Origin: Limosilactobacillus oris DSM 4864
GTDB taxonomy: Bacteria > Bacillota > Bacilli > Lactobacillales > Lactobacillaceae
DNA length: 64,000 nt
Reading direction: 5' to 3'
NCBI RefSeq assembly: GCF_001434465.1
Contig: NZ_AZGE01000001.1
Location: 124,001-188,000 of the forward strand
Shown here: positions 8,040-17,261 of the stretch, in pieces
Numbering within the stretch: the stretch's first letter is position 1
Layout of the letters: each line of letters opens with the position of its first letter
Translations under genes and position numbers: made by a program
Notes under the pieces: model-generated
What the model saw: only the letters and a program-made list of their open reading frames with translations
Told to the model about the DNA's origin: nothing
Database searches by the model: none

Positions 8040-9761
8040 ATGGAAAATAAGCAACAAACGGAAATAAAACAGGGAACCCGCTTAAAAGAAATTATCACAG
8101 TGATGCGCAAGTATCACTTTATTTCGAATTTTTACCATCAAAGGGACCCGGAGGCGATTTGCAACGCGTTGCAAGAATTAGGGCCAACCTTCATTAAGCT
8201 GGGGCAAATCCTTTCGACCCGGCCCGACCTAGTGTCCACCGATTACGCACAGGCGCTCCGGAAACTCCAAGATCAGGTCAAGGCCGACCCGTTTACGAGC
8301 GTTGAACAAACTTTTGAAGAGGCCAGCGGCAAACAAATCGCCCAGGTGTTCAAGAGTTTTGATCCAGAACCATTTGCCTCTGCTTCCATCGGCCAAGTTC
8401 ATCGCGCAGTCCTTTTAGACGGCACTCCGGTAGTGGTCAAGGTTCAGCACCCAACCGTCACTCAGTTGGTAAACACTGACCTCGCCTTGCTCCGCCGAGC
8501 AGTTAAAATGGTGAAGTACGTGCCTGCCAATACGGCGGTCGTTGACTTAGACCGCACACTGGATGAAGTCAGCACCTCCCTCCTCAGTGAAATCGACACC
8601 CTCCACGAGGCTAAAAACGGGGAAGAGTTTTACCGCCTCAATAATGGGCAGGGAATTTTTGTGGTTCCTAAGGTTTATCTCAAATACTGTGCTCCACGAA
8701 TTCTGGTCAACCAGGCAATGACCGGGAAGAGTATTCGTGAGCTGTTTGATGCGTCAAGTGCCGCGGAACAAGAACGCAACCGAGCGCTTGCGACGGCTCT
8801 GGTCCGTAACTTTATGAAGCAGGTGTTCGTTGATCACTTTTTCCATGCCGACCCTCATCCCGGAAATATTCTGTTTACGACAGCTCCGGGGGATCAGCTA
8901 GAAACCAGTAGGGAATTCACGCATTCATTTAAGCACGTGGAGCTAGCCTACCAGGAGCAAACGCCGCTCCCGCCTTACCGGTTGACTTACCTAGACTTCG
9001 GGATGATGGGACGCCTTACACCCGTCATGGCTGACGGCATTGCCGAGGTGGTTTTAGCACTAACCAGCAAGGACCAGCACCGAATTGCCCAGGCGGTCCT
9101 CGGAATTTGCAACCAAACAGGTGAGTTAGACCAGCAACGTTTCAGCAGAGAATTGAGCAACTTTATGCGTCCGTACCTGGCCGAGGGCTTGGGCCAAATC
9201 GACTTCTCCAACATGCTCTACCGCATCATCCAGCTCTGCGAAGATAATAACCTGCAGATCAAGCCAGAGGTGACGATGCTGATCAAGGCTTTTGGAACGC
9301 TCGAGTCAACGGTTGCCCATCTGGATCCGGACATTTCAATGATGGCGGTGGCCCGGCCGTTTGGTTTATCCTACCTCAAGCGTAAACTCAAAGCGCGTGA
9401 TCTTGCCGATGATAGTCTATTTAAACTGTGGTCCGTTCTGGAATCGGCAGGCCAGCTGCCAGAACGACTCGACACCGCATTGGACAACTTTAACAACGGC
9501 GACATTGAAGTCAAGTTACGCTATGAGGGGCAGAAGCACTTGCTGAAACAGGTAGAACGGGTTGCTAACCGGCTGCTGGTTGTTATCGTATTAGCGGCAG
9601 TGATTCTTGGCTCTTCGCTGTTGGTCGAAAGCAGTACCCGCCACCCTCACATTTATCATCTCGGGGTCTTTGGCTATGCCATTTCGCTAGGAGTTATCGC
9701 CATACTGGTCGTAAGTGAACTCTGGCATCGCTTTAAGCACTGGCGCAATAGTAAGAAGTGA
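8040..9761 (+). CDS. AarF/UbiB (ABC1) family atypical kinase-like protein
   Basis: This 573-residue protein has the ABC1 kinase-like core: the family motif GPTFIKLGQILSTRPDLV (near residue 50), the Ala-rich nucleotide loop PFASASIGQVHRAVL, the conserved Lys in VVVKVQHP, the catalytic-loop-like HADPHPGNIL, and the metal-binding LDFGMMGRL. Two C-terminal membrane helices (about 510-530 and 540-560) anchor it. UbiB relatives support quinone-lipid metabolism in other bacteria; the role here is unproven, although ubiE lies elsewhere in the window. I chose the ATG at 8040 with GAGGT upstream. ydcF follows after 6 bp. Confidence 0.88.
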   Translation: MENKQQTEIKQGTRLKEIITVMRKYHFISNFYHQRDPEAICNALQELGPTFIKLGQILSTRPDLVSTDYAQALRKLQDQVKADPFTSVEQTFEEASGKQIAQVFKSFDPEPFASASIGQVHRAVLLDGTPVVVKVQHPTVTQLVNTDLALLRRAVKMVKYVPANTAVVDLDRTLDEVSTSLLSEIDTLHEAKNGEEFYRLNNGQGIFVVPKVYLKYCAPRILVNQAMTGKSIRELFDASSAAEQERNRALATALVRNFMKQVFVDHFFHADPHPGNILFTTAPGDQLETSREFTHSFKHVELAYQEQTPLPPYRLTYLDFGMMGRLTPVMADGIAEVVLALTSKDQHRIAQAVLGICNQTGELDQQRFSRELSNFMRPYLAEGLGQIDFSNMLYRIIQLCEDNNLQIKPEVTMLIKAFGTLESTVAHLDPDISMMAVARPFGLSYLKRKLKARDLADDSLFKLWSVLESAGQLPERLDTALDNFNNGDIEVKLRYEGQKHLLKQVERVANRLLVVIVLAAVILGSSLLVESSTRHPHIYHLGVFGYAISLGVIAILVVSELWHRFKHWRNSKK

Positions 9762-9767
9762 GTTTAA

Positions 9768-10610
9768 ATGGGTACGCTGATTATTTTACTAATTTTAACT
9801 AGCCTGGTCGCGCTTCTGTGGACTTTCACGATTTACCTCATTCTGATTCGCCGGGTTAAAAACCGGGCCCGTAGTTTAGCCTATAACCGTTGGACTGCGA
9901 TTATGATGAGCCTTAATATGCTAGTGTGCTTACCAGGATTGTGGAGCCTACCACTAGCACGGCTACCCAAGCTAGGGCAACAGCTATGGCTGCTGGTGAT
10001 AACCACTGATAGCCTGGCAACTGCCGGTCTGATCATGATGGGCCTATCTGTACTTCTCCTGCGGGTCTGGCCCCATCCACGGGCAACAGACTACCTGGTC
10101 GTCTTGGGGGCGGGGCTAACTAAAGGACAGGTCCCACCGGTCCTCGCCGCGCGTTTGGATTCGGCGTACCGCTTTTGGAAGGTCCATCCTGAAACAGTGG
10201 TTATCGTCAGTGGCGGCGACGTCCATGGTGACCAGGTAACGCAAGCGCGGGCAATGGCCGACTACCTACAACGGCTCGGCGTCGTTGCAACGAAGATCCT
10301 GCTAGAATCCCAGGCCCGCAACACCTGGCAAAACCTGGTAAACAGTCGTAAATTGATTGCCCAGCATTGGCATAGGGAAGGGAAGCCACGAGTAACAGTG
10401 GTCACAAGTTCCTTTCATGTTCCACGGGCAATGCTATACACCCACCGCTTAGGTCTGAACTGGCACTTCCTTTCCGCACCAACTCCTTGGCCTTACCTCC
10501 CATTGAACCTGGTGCGGGACTATCTGGGAATTATCCGTGACCATCGCCGCTTTGCTGGCGCCGTCTTGCTAGTGATATTAATATTAGAGGAAAGTTTACT
10601 GTTGAAATAG
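9768..10610 (+). CDS. YdcF/SanA/ElyC family membrane protein (DUF218)
   Basis: This 280-residue protein has three N-terminal hydrophobic helices (about residues 3-27, 43-62 and 74-100). A DUF218 domain follows, starting with YLVVLGAGLTKGQVPPVLAARLDSAY, the family signature. VVSGGDVHGDQVTQARAMADYL and the VVTSSFHVPRAM segment match the rest of the domain. Family members such as SanA and ElyC affect envelope integrity or peptidoglycan precursors in enterobacteria; the biochemical function is unknown. The start lies six bases after the AarF-like gene, implying co-transcription. Its 3' end abuts repeat copy R1. Confidence 0.85.
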   Translation: MGTLIILLILTSLVALLWTFTIYLILIRRVKNRARSLAYNRWTAIMMSLNMLVCLPGLWSLPLARLPKLGQQLWLLVITTDSLATAGLIMMGLSVLLLRVWPHPRATDYLVVLGAGLTKGQVPPVLAARLDSAYRFWKVHPETVVIVSGGDVHGDQVTQARAMADYLQRLGVVATKILLESQARNTWQNLVNSRKLIAQHWHREGKPRVTVVTSSFHVPRAMLYTHRLGLNWHFLSAPTPWPYLPLNLVRDYLGIIRDHRRFAGAVLLVILILEESLLLK

Positions 10611-10803
10611 AGAGTGGGACAGAACTAGCTTGTCTAGTTCGTCGTCCCACCTCCGCAAGGATGGCTACGCCGCGCAGCAAGCCTATTTGGGGTTGGTCAA
10701 ATGCTGATTTATCAGCGTTTGAACTGCCAGCCAGCTACTGCGCTGAGGCATTACTAACTTTAAAATATTAAAGAGGTTGAGTTAATTCCCAGCCTCTTTA
10801 TCA
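10611..10803 (+). repeat. Intergenic repeat family, copy R1
   Basis: This copy holds a hairpin GTGGGAC...GTCCCAC around an AACTAG/CTAGTT inner stem. CCTCCGCAAGGATGGCTA follows, then a block of about 110 bases from GGTTGGTCAAATGCTGA to the terminator-like AAAGAGG...CCTCTTT. The block is nearly identical to copy R2 (19240-19350). R1 ends next to the 3' end of the minus-strand VOC gene. Confidence 0.85.
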
Positions 10804-10808
10804 TAACC

Positions 10809-11201
10809 CTACTTATTCTCGTAAACAGCAATCTCTACCAGGTTATTATCCGGGTCGTGAACGTAAACCGAAGTCATGGCGCCCTCGGAGCCGTGCTTTT
10901 CAACTGGACCGGCCACAATGTCGACGAAGTAGCTCTTGAGGTGGTGAAGGATGTCCTCCAGCTGATCACCAGCCACGATACAGAAGTCGGCGGCCCCGGT
11001 GGTTAAGTGGGGCGCCTTTAGCTCCGTTTGCCGGTCACTTTTTTGCAGGCGGATTAACTGGTGACCACACCGCAAAGTCACCAGCTGATCGTTACTCTGC
11101 TGGTCCAGCACCGGCATGTCAAAGACCTCGTGGTAGAACCGGGTCGACTCTTCCAGGTCACTGACAGTCAATACAATATGGTCAATTCTGCGCATTTTCA
11201 T
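10809..11201 (-). CDS. VOC family (glyoxalase-like) protein
   Basis: This 130-residue protein has the paired beta-alpha-beta-beta-beta modules of the vicinal oxygen chelate superfamily: MRRIDHIVLTVSDLEESTRFYHEVF at the N-terminus, with a metal-ligand-type His in DHIV, GHQLIRLQ in the middle, and SVYVHDPDNNLVEIAVYE at the end with the Glu ligand. Reactions in this family range from glyoxalase to antibiotic binding and dioxygenase, so the substrate is unknown. I chose the ATG preceded by AGAGGA; reading further upstream would run into the divergent UvrA-like gene. The two genes are head to head with about 90 bp between them. Confidence 0.8.
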   Translation of the reverse strand: MKMRRIDHIVLTVSDLEESTRFYHEVFDMPVLDQQSNDQLVTLRCGHQLIRLQKSDRQTELKAPHLTTGAADFCIVAGDQLEDILHHLKSYFVDIVAGPVEKHGSEGAMTSVYVHDPDNNLVEIAVYENK

Positions 11202-11294
11202 ATTCAAATCATTCCTCTTTTCCTGCTCAATATTATATGATGGTAGTTGGTCTAATCGCAACTGCTTTAAAACCAACGAAAGGAGCACTCGTAA

Positions 11295-13817
11295 GTGACT
11301 AATAAGCAAGTAAGTACTATTCCAGCGCAAGTAGAAGTGCGGGGTGGGCGTGTTCATAATCTCAAAAACATCGACGTCGACATTCCCCTCCACAAGTTCG
11401 TTGCCATTTCTGGTCTTTCGGGATCCGGAAAGAGTTCACTAGCGATGGGAATCCTGTATGAGGAAGGCTCCCGGCGCTACCTGGAAGCACTCTCAACCTA
11501 CACCCGCCGGCGAATCAAACTTGGTGCTCAGGCCGAAGTTACCAGTGTCAAACATATTCCATCCGCTTTGGCACTGCGGCAGCGGCCGAGTATCCCCTCA
11601 GAGCGGGCCACAGTGGGAACCATGAGTGAAATGTTTAACGTCATCCGCCTGATTTTCTCCCGACTGGGGTCACCAGTCTGTCCTAATGGTCACCGGTTAA
11701 AACCCAGTTTGACAATTGCGGAAGCTATGAGTAAGAGTGGTGAAGAGATGGGGCGGTTGACCTGTCCGGTCTGTGGTGTTCAGTTCAGCGCCTATAGTGC
11801 GGAGGACTTTGCCTTTAACTCTGCTGGCGCCTGCGATAATTGTCAGGGGACTGGGAAAGTCCGGCAAATCGACGAAAGCAAGTTAATCGGTGATCCCACG
11901 TTAACGCTGGCTGAGGGTGCCGTGGCCGCCTGGCACCTGCCCGGCAGGAATTTCATGCCAAACGTTGCTGAGCAGGCCGGGGTCCGGATTGATGTTCCCT
12001 ACAAGGACCTGACGGATAAGGAAAAGGATTTTGTCCTCAATGGTCCGGCCAAGAAGTTTAAGATGGACTTTCGTTCCGGCACCGGCCGGGTCTTTCATGA
12101 CTTTAACGCCCTCTATGAAAACGCCCATGAGGCGGTGCTGCGTTCTGCCCAGACGAGCAAGAGTGAACGCTCGCAAAAACGGATCAGTGAATTTTTCAGC
12201 TACTCCACCTGTCCGGTCTGTCACGGCACCCGGCTTAAACCAGAATTGCTCAAGCAGGAAGCGGGCGGGCTAAACATTGCCCAGGTGACCGACCTAACAC
12301 TGGGTGAACTCAGCGGCTGGAAGAAGGCGGTCCTCAAGACACTGCCGGATGACATGCTGACGATGGCCGGGTCACTGTTTAAGGAATTCGATGACAACCT
12401 GCGGCCCCTGTTAGAGCTTGGCCTGGACTACCTGACCCTGTCCCGGAATGGTAATACCCTTTCAACGGGGGAACTACAACGCATCCAGCTCGCCCGGACA
12501 CTGCGCACCCAGACGACCGGAGTCCTTTACATCCTCGACGAACCGTCAATTGGTCTGCACCCCGACAACATCAAGGGGTTGCTCGGAGTCTTCCATGAAC
12601 TGGTTGCCCAGGGCAATTCGCTGGTAGTAGTTGACCATAATGTGGACATCATCCGGGAAGCCGACTGGATTATCGAAATCGGCCCCGGCTCTGGTGAGGA
12701 GGGCGGCCAGGTGCTTAACAGCGGCAGCCCGCAGACAATTGCGGCTGACCCGAATTCTAACATCAGCCCCTATTTGAATGGAACGGCAAAGTTACTCGCT
12801 CGGACCCGCCAACCGGTGCCAGCTAAGAAGTCAATTAATTTCACCGTCGCTGACTACTACAACATCAAAAAGATTACGGGGCAGCTCCCGGTGGGCCGGC
12901 TGAGTGCCATCACAGGCTTCTCCGGAGCCGGGAAAACCAGCCTGATTCTCGACAGCCTGGTTCCAGCAATTACGGACCAGGCTACTGGCCGTCCCCTACC
13001 AAAGCAGGTCAAGTCGCTGACGACACCGCTCAAAAACGTGGTAAGTGTCGACGCGGCACCAATCGGCAAGACAACCCGGTCAACCGTCGCCACCTACACC
13101 AGCATTATGAATAACCTGCGAAAGCTCTTTGCAGCCCAGCCACTGGCTAAGGAACGGCACTACACCGCCAGCTACTTTTCCTACAATAATAAGCAGGGGG
13201 CTTGTCCAACCTGCGGCGGAACCGGCGTGGTAACCCTTGACATCCAGTTCTTGCCAGACATGCAGCAAACCTGCCCAAGCTGTGAGGGAGCTCGTTACCG
13301 GCAGGAGATTCAGGAGGTCAAGTGGCACGGTTATTCGATCGTTGACCTTCTCAAACTTGATGTTCGCACGGCACTCGGGGTCTTTACTTCGGAACCGAAA
13401 ATTGAACACGAATTGCAGCTGCTGGATGAAGTTGGCCTGGCCTACCTTCATCTTGGGGAAAGTACACCGTCGCTCTCGGGTGGGGAGGCCCAGCGGCTGA
13501 AACTGGTTAAGCACCTCAACCGGCGGCAAAGTACGACCCTCTTTGTCTTTGATGAACCGACGATTGGCCTCCACCCGCTGGACGTCAAGACGCTTTTGGG
13601 AGTCATGCAACAATTGCTGGACCGTGGTGCCACCATTCTCACTATTACCCACGACCTAAACCTAATCGTCAACGCAGACTACCTAATGGACTTAGGCCCG
13701 CGGGGCGGCAAGAATGGGGGCCGCGTAGTTGCTACCGGGACACCCCAAGAGCTGGTTAAGAAGCCAACCAGCCTGACGACCCAGTACCTAGCAGATTACG
13801 TTCACAGATTTGAATAA
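11295..13817 (+). CDS. UvrA-like ABC ATPase lacking the UvrB-binding domain
   Basis: The 840-residue protein has two UvrA-type ATPase halves. Walker A motifs are GLSGSGKSS near residue 40 and GFSGAGKTS near 539. Signature regions are STGELQRIQLAR and SLSGGEAQRLKL; Walker B regions are YILDEPSIGLHP and FVFDEPTIGLHP. Zinc modules include CPVCG...CDNCQGTG, CPVCHGTR, and CPTCGGTG...CPSCEG. Canonical UvrA is about 940 residues: here the text jumps from LTIAEAMSKSGEEMGRLT directly to CPVCG, so the roughly 130-residue UvrB-interaction domain is missing. Such class II paralogues are associated with tolerance to DNA-binding drugs, not core excision repair. GTG start with AAAGGAG upstream. Confidence 0.88.
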   Translation: MTNKQVSTIPAQVEVRGGRVHNLKNIDVDIPLHKFVAISGLSGSGKSSLAMGILYEEGSRRYLEALSTYTRRRIKLGAQAEVTSVKHIPSALALRQRPSIPSERATVGTMSEMFNVIRLIFSRLGSPVCPNGHRLKPSLTIAEAMSKSGEEMGRLTCPVCGVQFSAYSAEDFAFNSAGACDNCQGTGKVRQIDESKLIGDPTLTLAEGAVAAWHLPGRNFMPNVAEQAGVRIDVPYKDLTDKEKDFVLNGPAKKFKMDFRSGTGRVFHDFNALYENAHEAVLRSAQTSKSERSQKRISEFFSYSTCPVCHGTRLKPELLKQEAGGLNIAQVTDLTLGELSGWKKAVLKTLPDDMLTMAGSLFKEFDDNLRPLLELGLDYLTLSRNGNTLSTGELQRIQLARTLRTQTTGVLYILDEPSIGLHPDNIKGLLGVFHELVAQGNSLVVVDHNVDIIREADWIIEIGPGSGEEGGQVLNSGSPQTIAADPNSNISPYLNGTAKLLARTRQPVPAKKSINFTVADYYNIKKITGQLPVGRLSAITGFSGAGKTSLILDSLVPAITDQATGRPLPKQVKSLTTPLKNVVSVDAAPIGKTTRSTVATYTSIMNNLRKLFAAQPLAKERHYTASYFSYNNKQGACPTCGGTGVVTLDIQFLPDMQQTCPSCEGARYRQEIQEVKWHGYSIVDLLKLDVRTALGVFTSEPKIEHELQLLDEVGLAYLHLGESTPSLSGGEAQRLKLVKHLNRRQSTTLFVFDEPTIGLHPLDVKTLLGVMQQLLDRGATILTITHDLNLIVNADYLMDLGPRGGKNGGRVVATGTPQELVKKPTSLTTQYLADYVHRFE

Positions 13818-13825
13818 TAGTAAAT

Positions 13826-13865
13826 GAAAAGCATCTCGACTGACAAGGCAGCTGAGATGCTTTTC
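13826..13865 (+). terminator. Bidirectional terminator
   Basis: GAAAAGCATCTC pairs with GAGATGCTTTTC. It separates the convergent UvrA-like and NmrA-like genes. Confidence 0.85.
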
Positions 13866-13867
13866 AC

Positions 13868-14728
13868 TTACTTTTGATAATGCTGGGTCAAATATTCTTT
13901 CATCCCTTGTGGCGCGTGACCGGTAATATGTTGGAAGTCGTTAGTGACCTCATCCATCAAGCCCAGAGCAGCGGCACGGTACATTGATGCCAACTCATCG
14001 CCATCCCCCTCGGACCGGTAAATATCGGCAAATTCCTGCAGGGTAACCGGTGCATAGCCGATTTGCTCGCCGGTCACTTGGGACATAATGGAACTCAATT
14101 CTACCATGTTATAGTTTTGCTTCATCGTCAGCAGGTAGTTCTGCCCGCGATCACGCAGGTATGGTTTCACAGCGATGTTAGCCATGGCTTCCGCACTATC
14201 TTCCCGACTGATAAAGGACATTGCCTGGTCGCCGATGGGATAGATGACGTTATGCCGCGCAATCAGTTCCGGCAGGTAGGGTACCAACGGATCCGCATAT
14301 AACGCATTTTTAACCACCGCATAGTTTAAACCGCTGCCGGCCAGTCGGGCTGGCAAGTAGGCATAATAGCTCGCCATCTGGAAGGGGTTATTATACTGGT
14401 CAGCGATAAAACTCATTGCCACAATAGTTGAAACATTGGCCCGATGCATGGCTTCGAGGGTGTTTTCAAACTCGGCAATCCGTTGTTGGACCTGGTAGGT
14501 GAGGCTGGGCACGTAAACCAGGACGTCAACTCCAGTCATTGCCGCAGTCATGCTGTCAACAGCGGCATAGTCCAAGGCAACCACGTCATAGCCAGCGGCT
14601 TGCAGGGCGGTGGCCTTTTCAATTCTATGAACACCCAAGCGGATATCGGCTTGGGGGACTAACTTACGAAGTTCGGTGACAATCATTCCGCCAAGGTGGC
14701 CGGTCGCACCGGTAACTAAATACTTCAT
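13868..14728 (-). CDS. NAD(P)-binding reductase, NmrA/QOR2-like atypical SDR
   Basis: This 286-residue protein begins with the Rossmann motif MKYLVTGATGHLGGMIVTEL (GxxGxxG). VDVLVYVPSL and AMSFIADQYNNPFQMASYYAYLPARL follow the pattern of NAD(P)H:quinone oxidoreductase 2-like proteins. These reduce quinones or other electrophiles, or act as redox sensors; the substrate is not evident. The start codon overlaps the stop of the upstream Rrf2 gene by 4 bp, so they form an operon. The reductase is probably the regulated target of that regulator. Confidence 0.82.
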   Translation of the reverse strand: MKYLVTGATGHLGGMIVTELRKLVPQADIRLGVHRIEKATALQAAGYDVVALDYAAVDSMTAAMTGVDVLVYVPSLTYQVQQRIAEFENTLEAMHRANVSTIVAMSFIADQYNNPFQMASYYAYLPARLAGSGLNYAVVKNALYADPLVPYLPELIARHNVIYPIGDQAMSFISREDSAEAMANIAVKPYLRDRGQNYLLTMKQNYNMVELSSIMSQVTGEQIGYAPVTLQEFADIYRSEGDGDELASMYRAAALGLMDEVTNDFQHITGHAPQGMKEYLTQHYQK

Positions 14729-15189
14729 TGAGAATTCTCCTTTCGCTGCTGTGCTTCTTTCTGAGCCTGCTTTACGAGAATGCTGTCTAGCACATCCTGC
14801 AGTGAAATGCCTGCTAATTTGGCCTGGGCAGCAGTTTCCGCCTGCTGGTAATATTCAGCCAGCGTAGCTTGAATATTACCCCCCACGATGCACTCGGGAG
14901 CAGTCTTTTCATCAATTGCAAAAAGGTGCCGGTCGGGTCCCTCAACAGCTAAATAAATATCATACAGTGAAATTTCATCAGCGGGCCGGGCTAAACGGGG
15001 GTCCGCAAATCCTGGGACCGTTTCAATAAGGCCGACCTTACGGAGGGCGCTCATTAGCCGGCGAACCACTACCGGTGAAGTCTCGACGCTACCGGCAATA
15101 TTTTCGCTCGTCAGCGGAACTTTTCCACGGTAAATCTGCAAGAAAGCCAAGATATGAATACTATCGCTTAGACGGGTTGAAACGCGCAT
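14725..15189 (-). CDS. Rrf2 family transcriptional regulator
   Basis: This 154-residue regulator has an N-terminal winged helix (SDSIHILAFLQIY, then ENIAGSVETSPVVVRRLMSALRKVGLIE), typical of Rrf2 proteins. A single Cys in the CIVGGNIQATLAEYY region could be redox-sensitive. It lacks the three-Cys cluster of the Fe-S IscR/NsrR branch, so it is closer to YwnA/SaiR-type thiol or quinone sensors. It is translationally coupled to the NmrA-like reductase, pointing to local control of an electrophile or redox response. GAGGAGG precedes the ATG. Confidence 0.85.
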   Translation of the reverse strand: MRVSTRLSDSIHILAFLQIYRGKVPLTSENIAGSVETSPVVVRRLMSALRKVGLIETVPGFADPRLARPADEISLYDIYLAVEGPDRHLFAIDEKTAPECIVGGNIQATLAEYYQQAETAAQAKLAGISLQDVLDSILVKQAQKEAQQRKENSQ

Positions 15190-15208
15190 TTTGATCCTCC
15201 TCTCTAAA

Positions 15209-15856
15209 TTAAGAATCGTGCTTTGCTAGGGCCGCGCGCCACTTATGGGTAAGGCCCCATTCAAGCAAGCGCAGGAACCCCGCACAAACTAGGGTCAAGG
15301 CCATTGTCAAAAACGTTCCCCACAGAATGGGAGCGAGCTGCTGCCCCTGCAAGCCCTCAAACAGGAGTTGACCTAAGCCGCCCGCGTTAATGGTGGCCGC
15401 AATGGTTGCCATTGCCATCGTGGAAGCCAACGCCACCTGCAAGCCACTAAAAATTGCCGGCAATGCCAGGGGGAGCTGAACCTTATAGAATACCTGTTGG
15501 CGGGTCATCCCCATCCCCGTAGCTACTTCGATCAACTGGGGATCGATTTCTTGCAGGGCAGTGATGAAGGAACGGAGCAGGACGTACTCAGCGTAAATGG
15601 TCAAAACGATGATTGCGGTCCGCATCCCTAATCCGGAAAGCGGCAGGAGCAGGGCAAAAAAGGCGAAGCTAGGGATTGAGTACAAGAGGGAAAAGAAATA
15701 GACCAAACTATTCAGCCAGTTGCGCCGGCGGAGAAATAGCAGGGTAATGACAAGGGCCAGCACCAACGCAATTCCAAGCGAGCTAAGAACCATGAGGGCG
15801 TGTTGCTGGCTGTCCGTGATCATCGTTGTCCAATTTTCATTCCAATACTCAATCAT
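15209..15856 (-). CDS. opuCD: Osmoprotectant ABC transporter permease (OpuCD-like)
   Basis: This 215-residue inner-membrane permease has about five helices and the binding-protein-dependent EAA-type loop (EVATGMGMTRQQVFYKVQLPLALPAIFSG). I start it at MIEYWNENW because that ATG overlaps the ATPase stop by 8 bp; the longer reading frame would sit inside the ATPase gene. It is the last gene of a four-gene minus-strand operon: binding protein, permease, ATPase, permease. That order is standard for OpuC-type importers of glycine betaine, carnitine or choline. Confidence 0.88.
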   Translation of the reverse strand: MIEYWNENWTTMITDSQQHALMVLSSLGIALVLALVITLLFLRRRNWLNSLVYFFSLLYSIPSFAFFALLLPLSGLGMRTAIIVLTIYAEYVLLRSFITALQEIDPQLIEVATGMGMTRQQVFYKVQLPLALPAIFSGLQVALASTMAMATIAATINAGGLGQLLFEGLQGQQLAPILWGTFLTMALTLVCAGFLRLLEWGLTHKWRAALAKHDS

Positions 15857-16619
15857 CTTGCTGGCCCCACAGTTCTTGGTTTTGGCGGACGGTTCCCAGT
15901 AGCTTTTTAACAAACGGCGTCGCGGGCTGGCGGACAATTTCCGCTGGTGTGGCAAACTGCTCAATTCGTCCTTCGTGCATCACCATGACCCGGCTCCCCA
16001 AGTAGAGAGCCTCGTTAATATCATGGGTCACAAACATAAAGGTCTTGTCGGCTAACGATTCATGAATTCGCTTAATCTCGTGCTGCAGCTCCTCCCGGGT
16101 AAGGGCGTCTAACGCGCCAAAGGGTTCATCAAACAACACATAGGGCGGGTTGGCGACTAGGGCCCGGGCCACCCCGACCCGTTGCTGCTGGCCACCGGAT
16201 AATTGGCTGGGGTACCGAGTAGCATACTCCCTGGGATTAAGCTGGACCAGCTGTAACAATTCACGAACCCGCTGGCTGGTCTGCTCCTTGTTCCAGTGCA
16301 ACAGCTGGGCCACCACCGCGATATTTTGCGCAATGGTCATGTGAGGGAAGAGGCCGATTTGCTGGACCACGTAGCCCATATGGCGGCGCAGCTGAACCAG
16401 GTCTAGCTCACTGAGCGGCCGCCCGTCAATGGTAATTTCACCCGCACTCGGCTGTAACAGGCCATTCACCATTTTAAGGGTCGTGGTCTTTCCCGAGCCA
16501 GAAGTCCCCAGGATAGTAATAAACTCACCCTGGCTAATCGTAAAGCTCAGGTCAGGAATAACCAGGTCATCGCCAAACCGCTTTTGAACGTGTTTAAATT
16601 GAATAGCTGCTTTTGTCAT
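15849..16619 (-). CDS. opuCA: Osmoprotectant ABC transporter ATP-binding protein (OpuCA-like)
   Basis: This 256-residue ATPase shows Walker [10 protein letters not shown] near residue 37, the signature [15 protein letters not shown], Walker [13 protein letters not shown], and the H-loop FVTHD. It stops soon after the ATPase core and lacks the C-terminal CBS pair found in longer OpuCA proteins, so ionic-strength sensing through CBS domains is not available here. It overlaps the upstream permease by 26 bp and the downstream permease by 8 bp. AAAGG precedes its ATG. Confidence 0.9.
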   Translation of the reverse strand: MTKAAIQFKHVQKRFGDDLVIPDLSFTISQGEFITILGTSGSGKTTTLKMVNGLLQPSAGEITIDGRPLSELDLVQLRRHMGYVVQQIGLFPHMTIAQNIAVVAQLLHWNKEQTSQRVRELLQLVQLNPREYATRYPSQLSGGQQQRVGVARALVANPPYVLFDEPFGALDALTREELQHEIKRIHESLADKTFMFVTHDINEALYLGSRVMVMHEGRIEQFATPAEIVRQPATPFVKKLLGTVRQNQELWGQQDD

Positions 16620-17244
16620 GTTTCCGAACCTTTCTGATTAAGAAGTCGAAGCCGAGCATTGCCCCCAGCGAGAGGGCCGCGACACTAACGGCACCAATTA
16701 CGATATAGGTCATATCGTACAACCCCAGGCCCGTAAAAATTAACGTTCCTAGGCCGCCAGCCCCAATATAGGTCGCCAGGGTTGCACTGGCGATAATTTC
16801 AACGATTGCCAGCTTGATTCCGTTAAGGACGTAGGGGAGGGCCAGGGGAATTTCAATTTGCCGACGCAGTTGCCGGGAAGTCATCCCGAGGGCCGTTCCG
16901 ACCTCCTTGTACAGGGGACTGACCTCGTTGAAGCCCAGAATGGTGTTAATTAGCAACGGCGGCAGGGCTAACACGACCAGAGCAATTAAAGCGGGGACCA
17001 TCCCGGTACCGATAACGGGAATCAGTAAAAATAGCAGGGCCAGGCTAGGAATTATACGTAGCACTTGCGCAAAGGCAACGCAGAAACTAGCCACCGGTTT
17101 TAACCGCGAGCCTAAGTACCCCAACGGTAAAGCAATCACCATGGAGATTGCTAGGGTCACCAGCGTGAGGAAGAGGTGCTGACCAACGTACTGCCAGTAT
17201 TGGCCACTATTTGATTGAAAATATTGAACCACCTGTGAAAACAA
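16594..17244 (-). CDS. opuCB: Osmoprotectant ABC transporter permease (OpuCB-like)
   Basis: This permease of about 216 residues has the EAA-type loop (EVGTALGMTSRQLRRQIEIPLALPYVLNG) and about five helices. I prefer the TTG at 17244 (MFSQVVQYF) because GAGGAG lies seven bases upstream. The GTG at 17259 is itself part of that ribosome-binding site. It directly follows the binding-protein gene and overlaps the ATPase gene by 26 bp. It pairs with the other permease to form the membrane channel. Confidence 0.88.
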   Translation of the reverse strand: MFSQVVQYFQSNSGQYWQYVGQHLFLTLVTLAISMVIALPLGYLGSRLKPVASFCVAFAQVLRIIPSLALLFLLIPVIGTGMVPALIALVVLALPPLLINTILGFNEVSPLYKEVGTALGMTSRQLRRQIEIPLALPYVLNGIKLAIVEIIASATLATYIGAGGLGTLIFTGLGLYDMTYIVIGAVSVAALSLGAMLGFDFLIRKVRKHDKSSYSI

Positions 17245-17261
17245 AGAATCACTCCTCACCG

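Noticed and set aside
10611-10803. Repeat R1 as an insertion sequence or CRISPR unit
   Set aside because: No transposase, no terminal target duplication and no spacer-repeat array; copies are dispersed at gene ends.
11202-11393. Long N-terminal extension of the VOC protein
   Set aside because: It would run into the divergent UvrA-like gene; the VOC fold begins at MRRIDHIV with a ribosome-binding site just upstream.
15849-15964. Longer N-terminus of the OpuCD-like permease
   Set aside because: It overlaps the ATPase coding sequence by more than 100 bp in another frame, and the conserved permease begins at MIEYWNENW.
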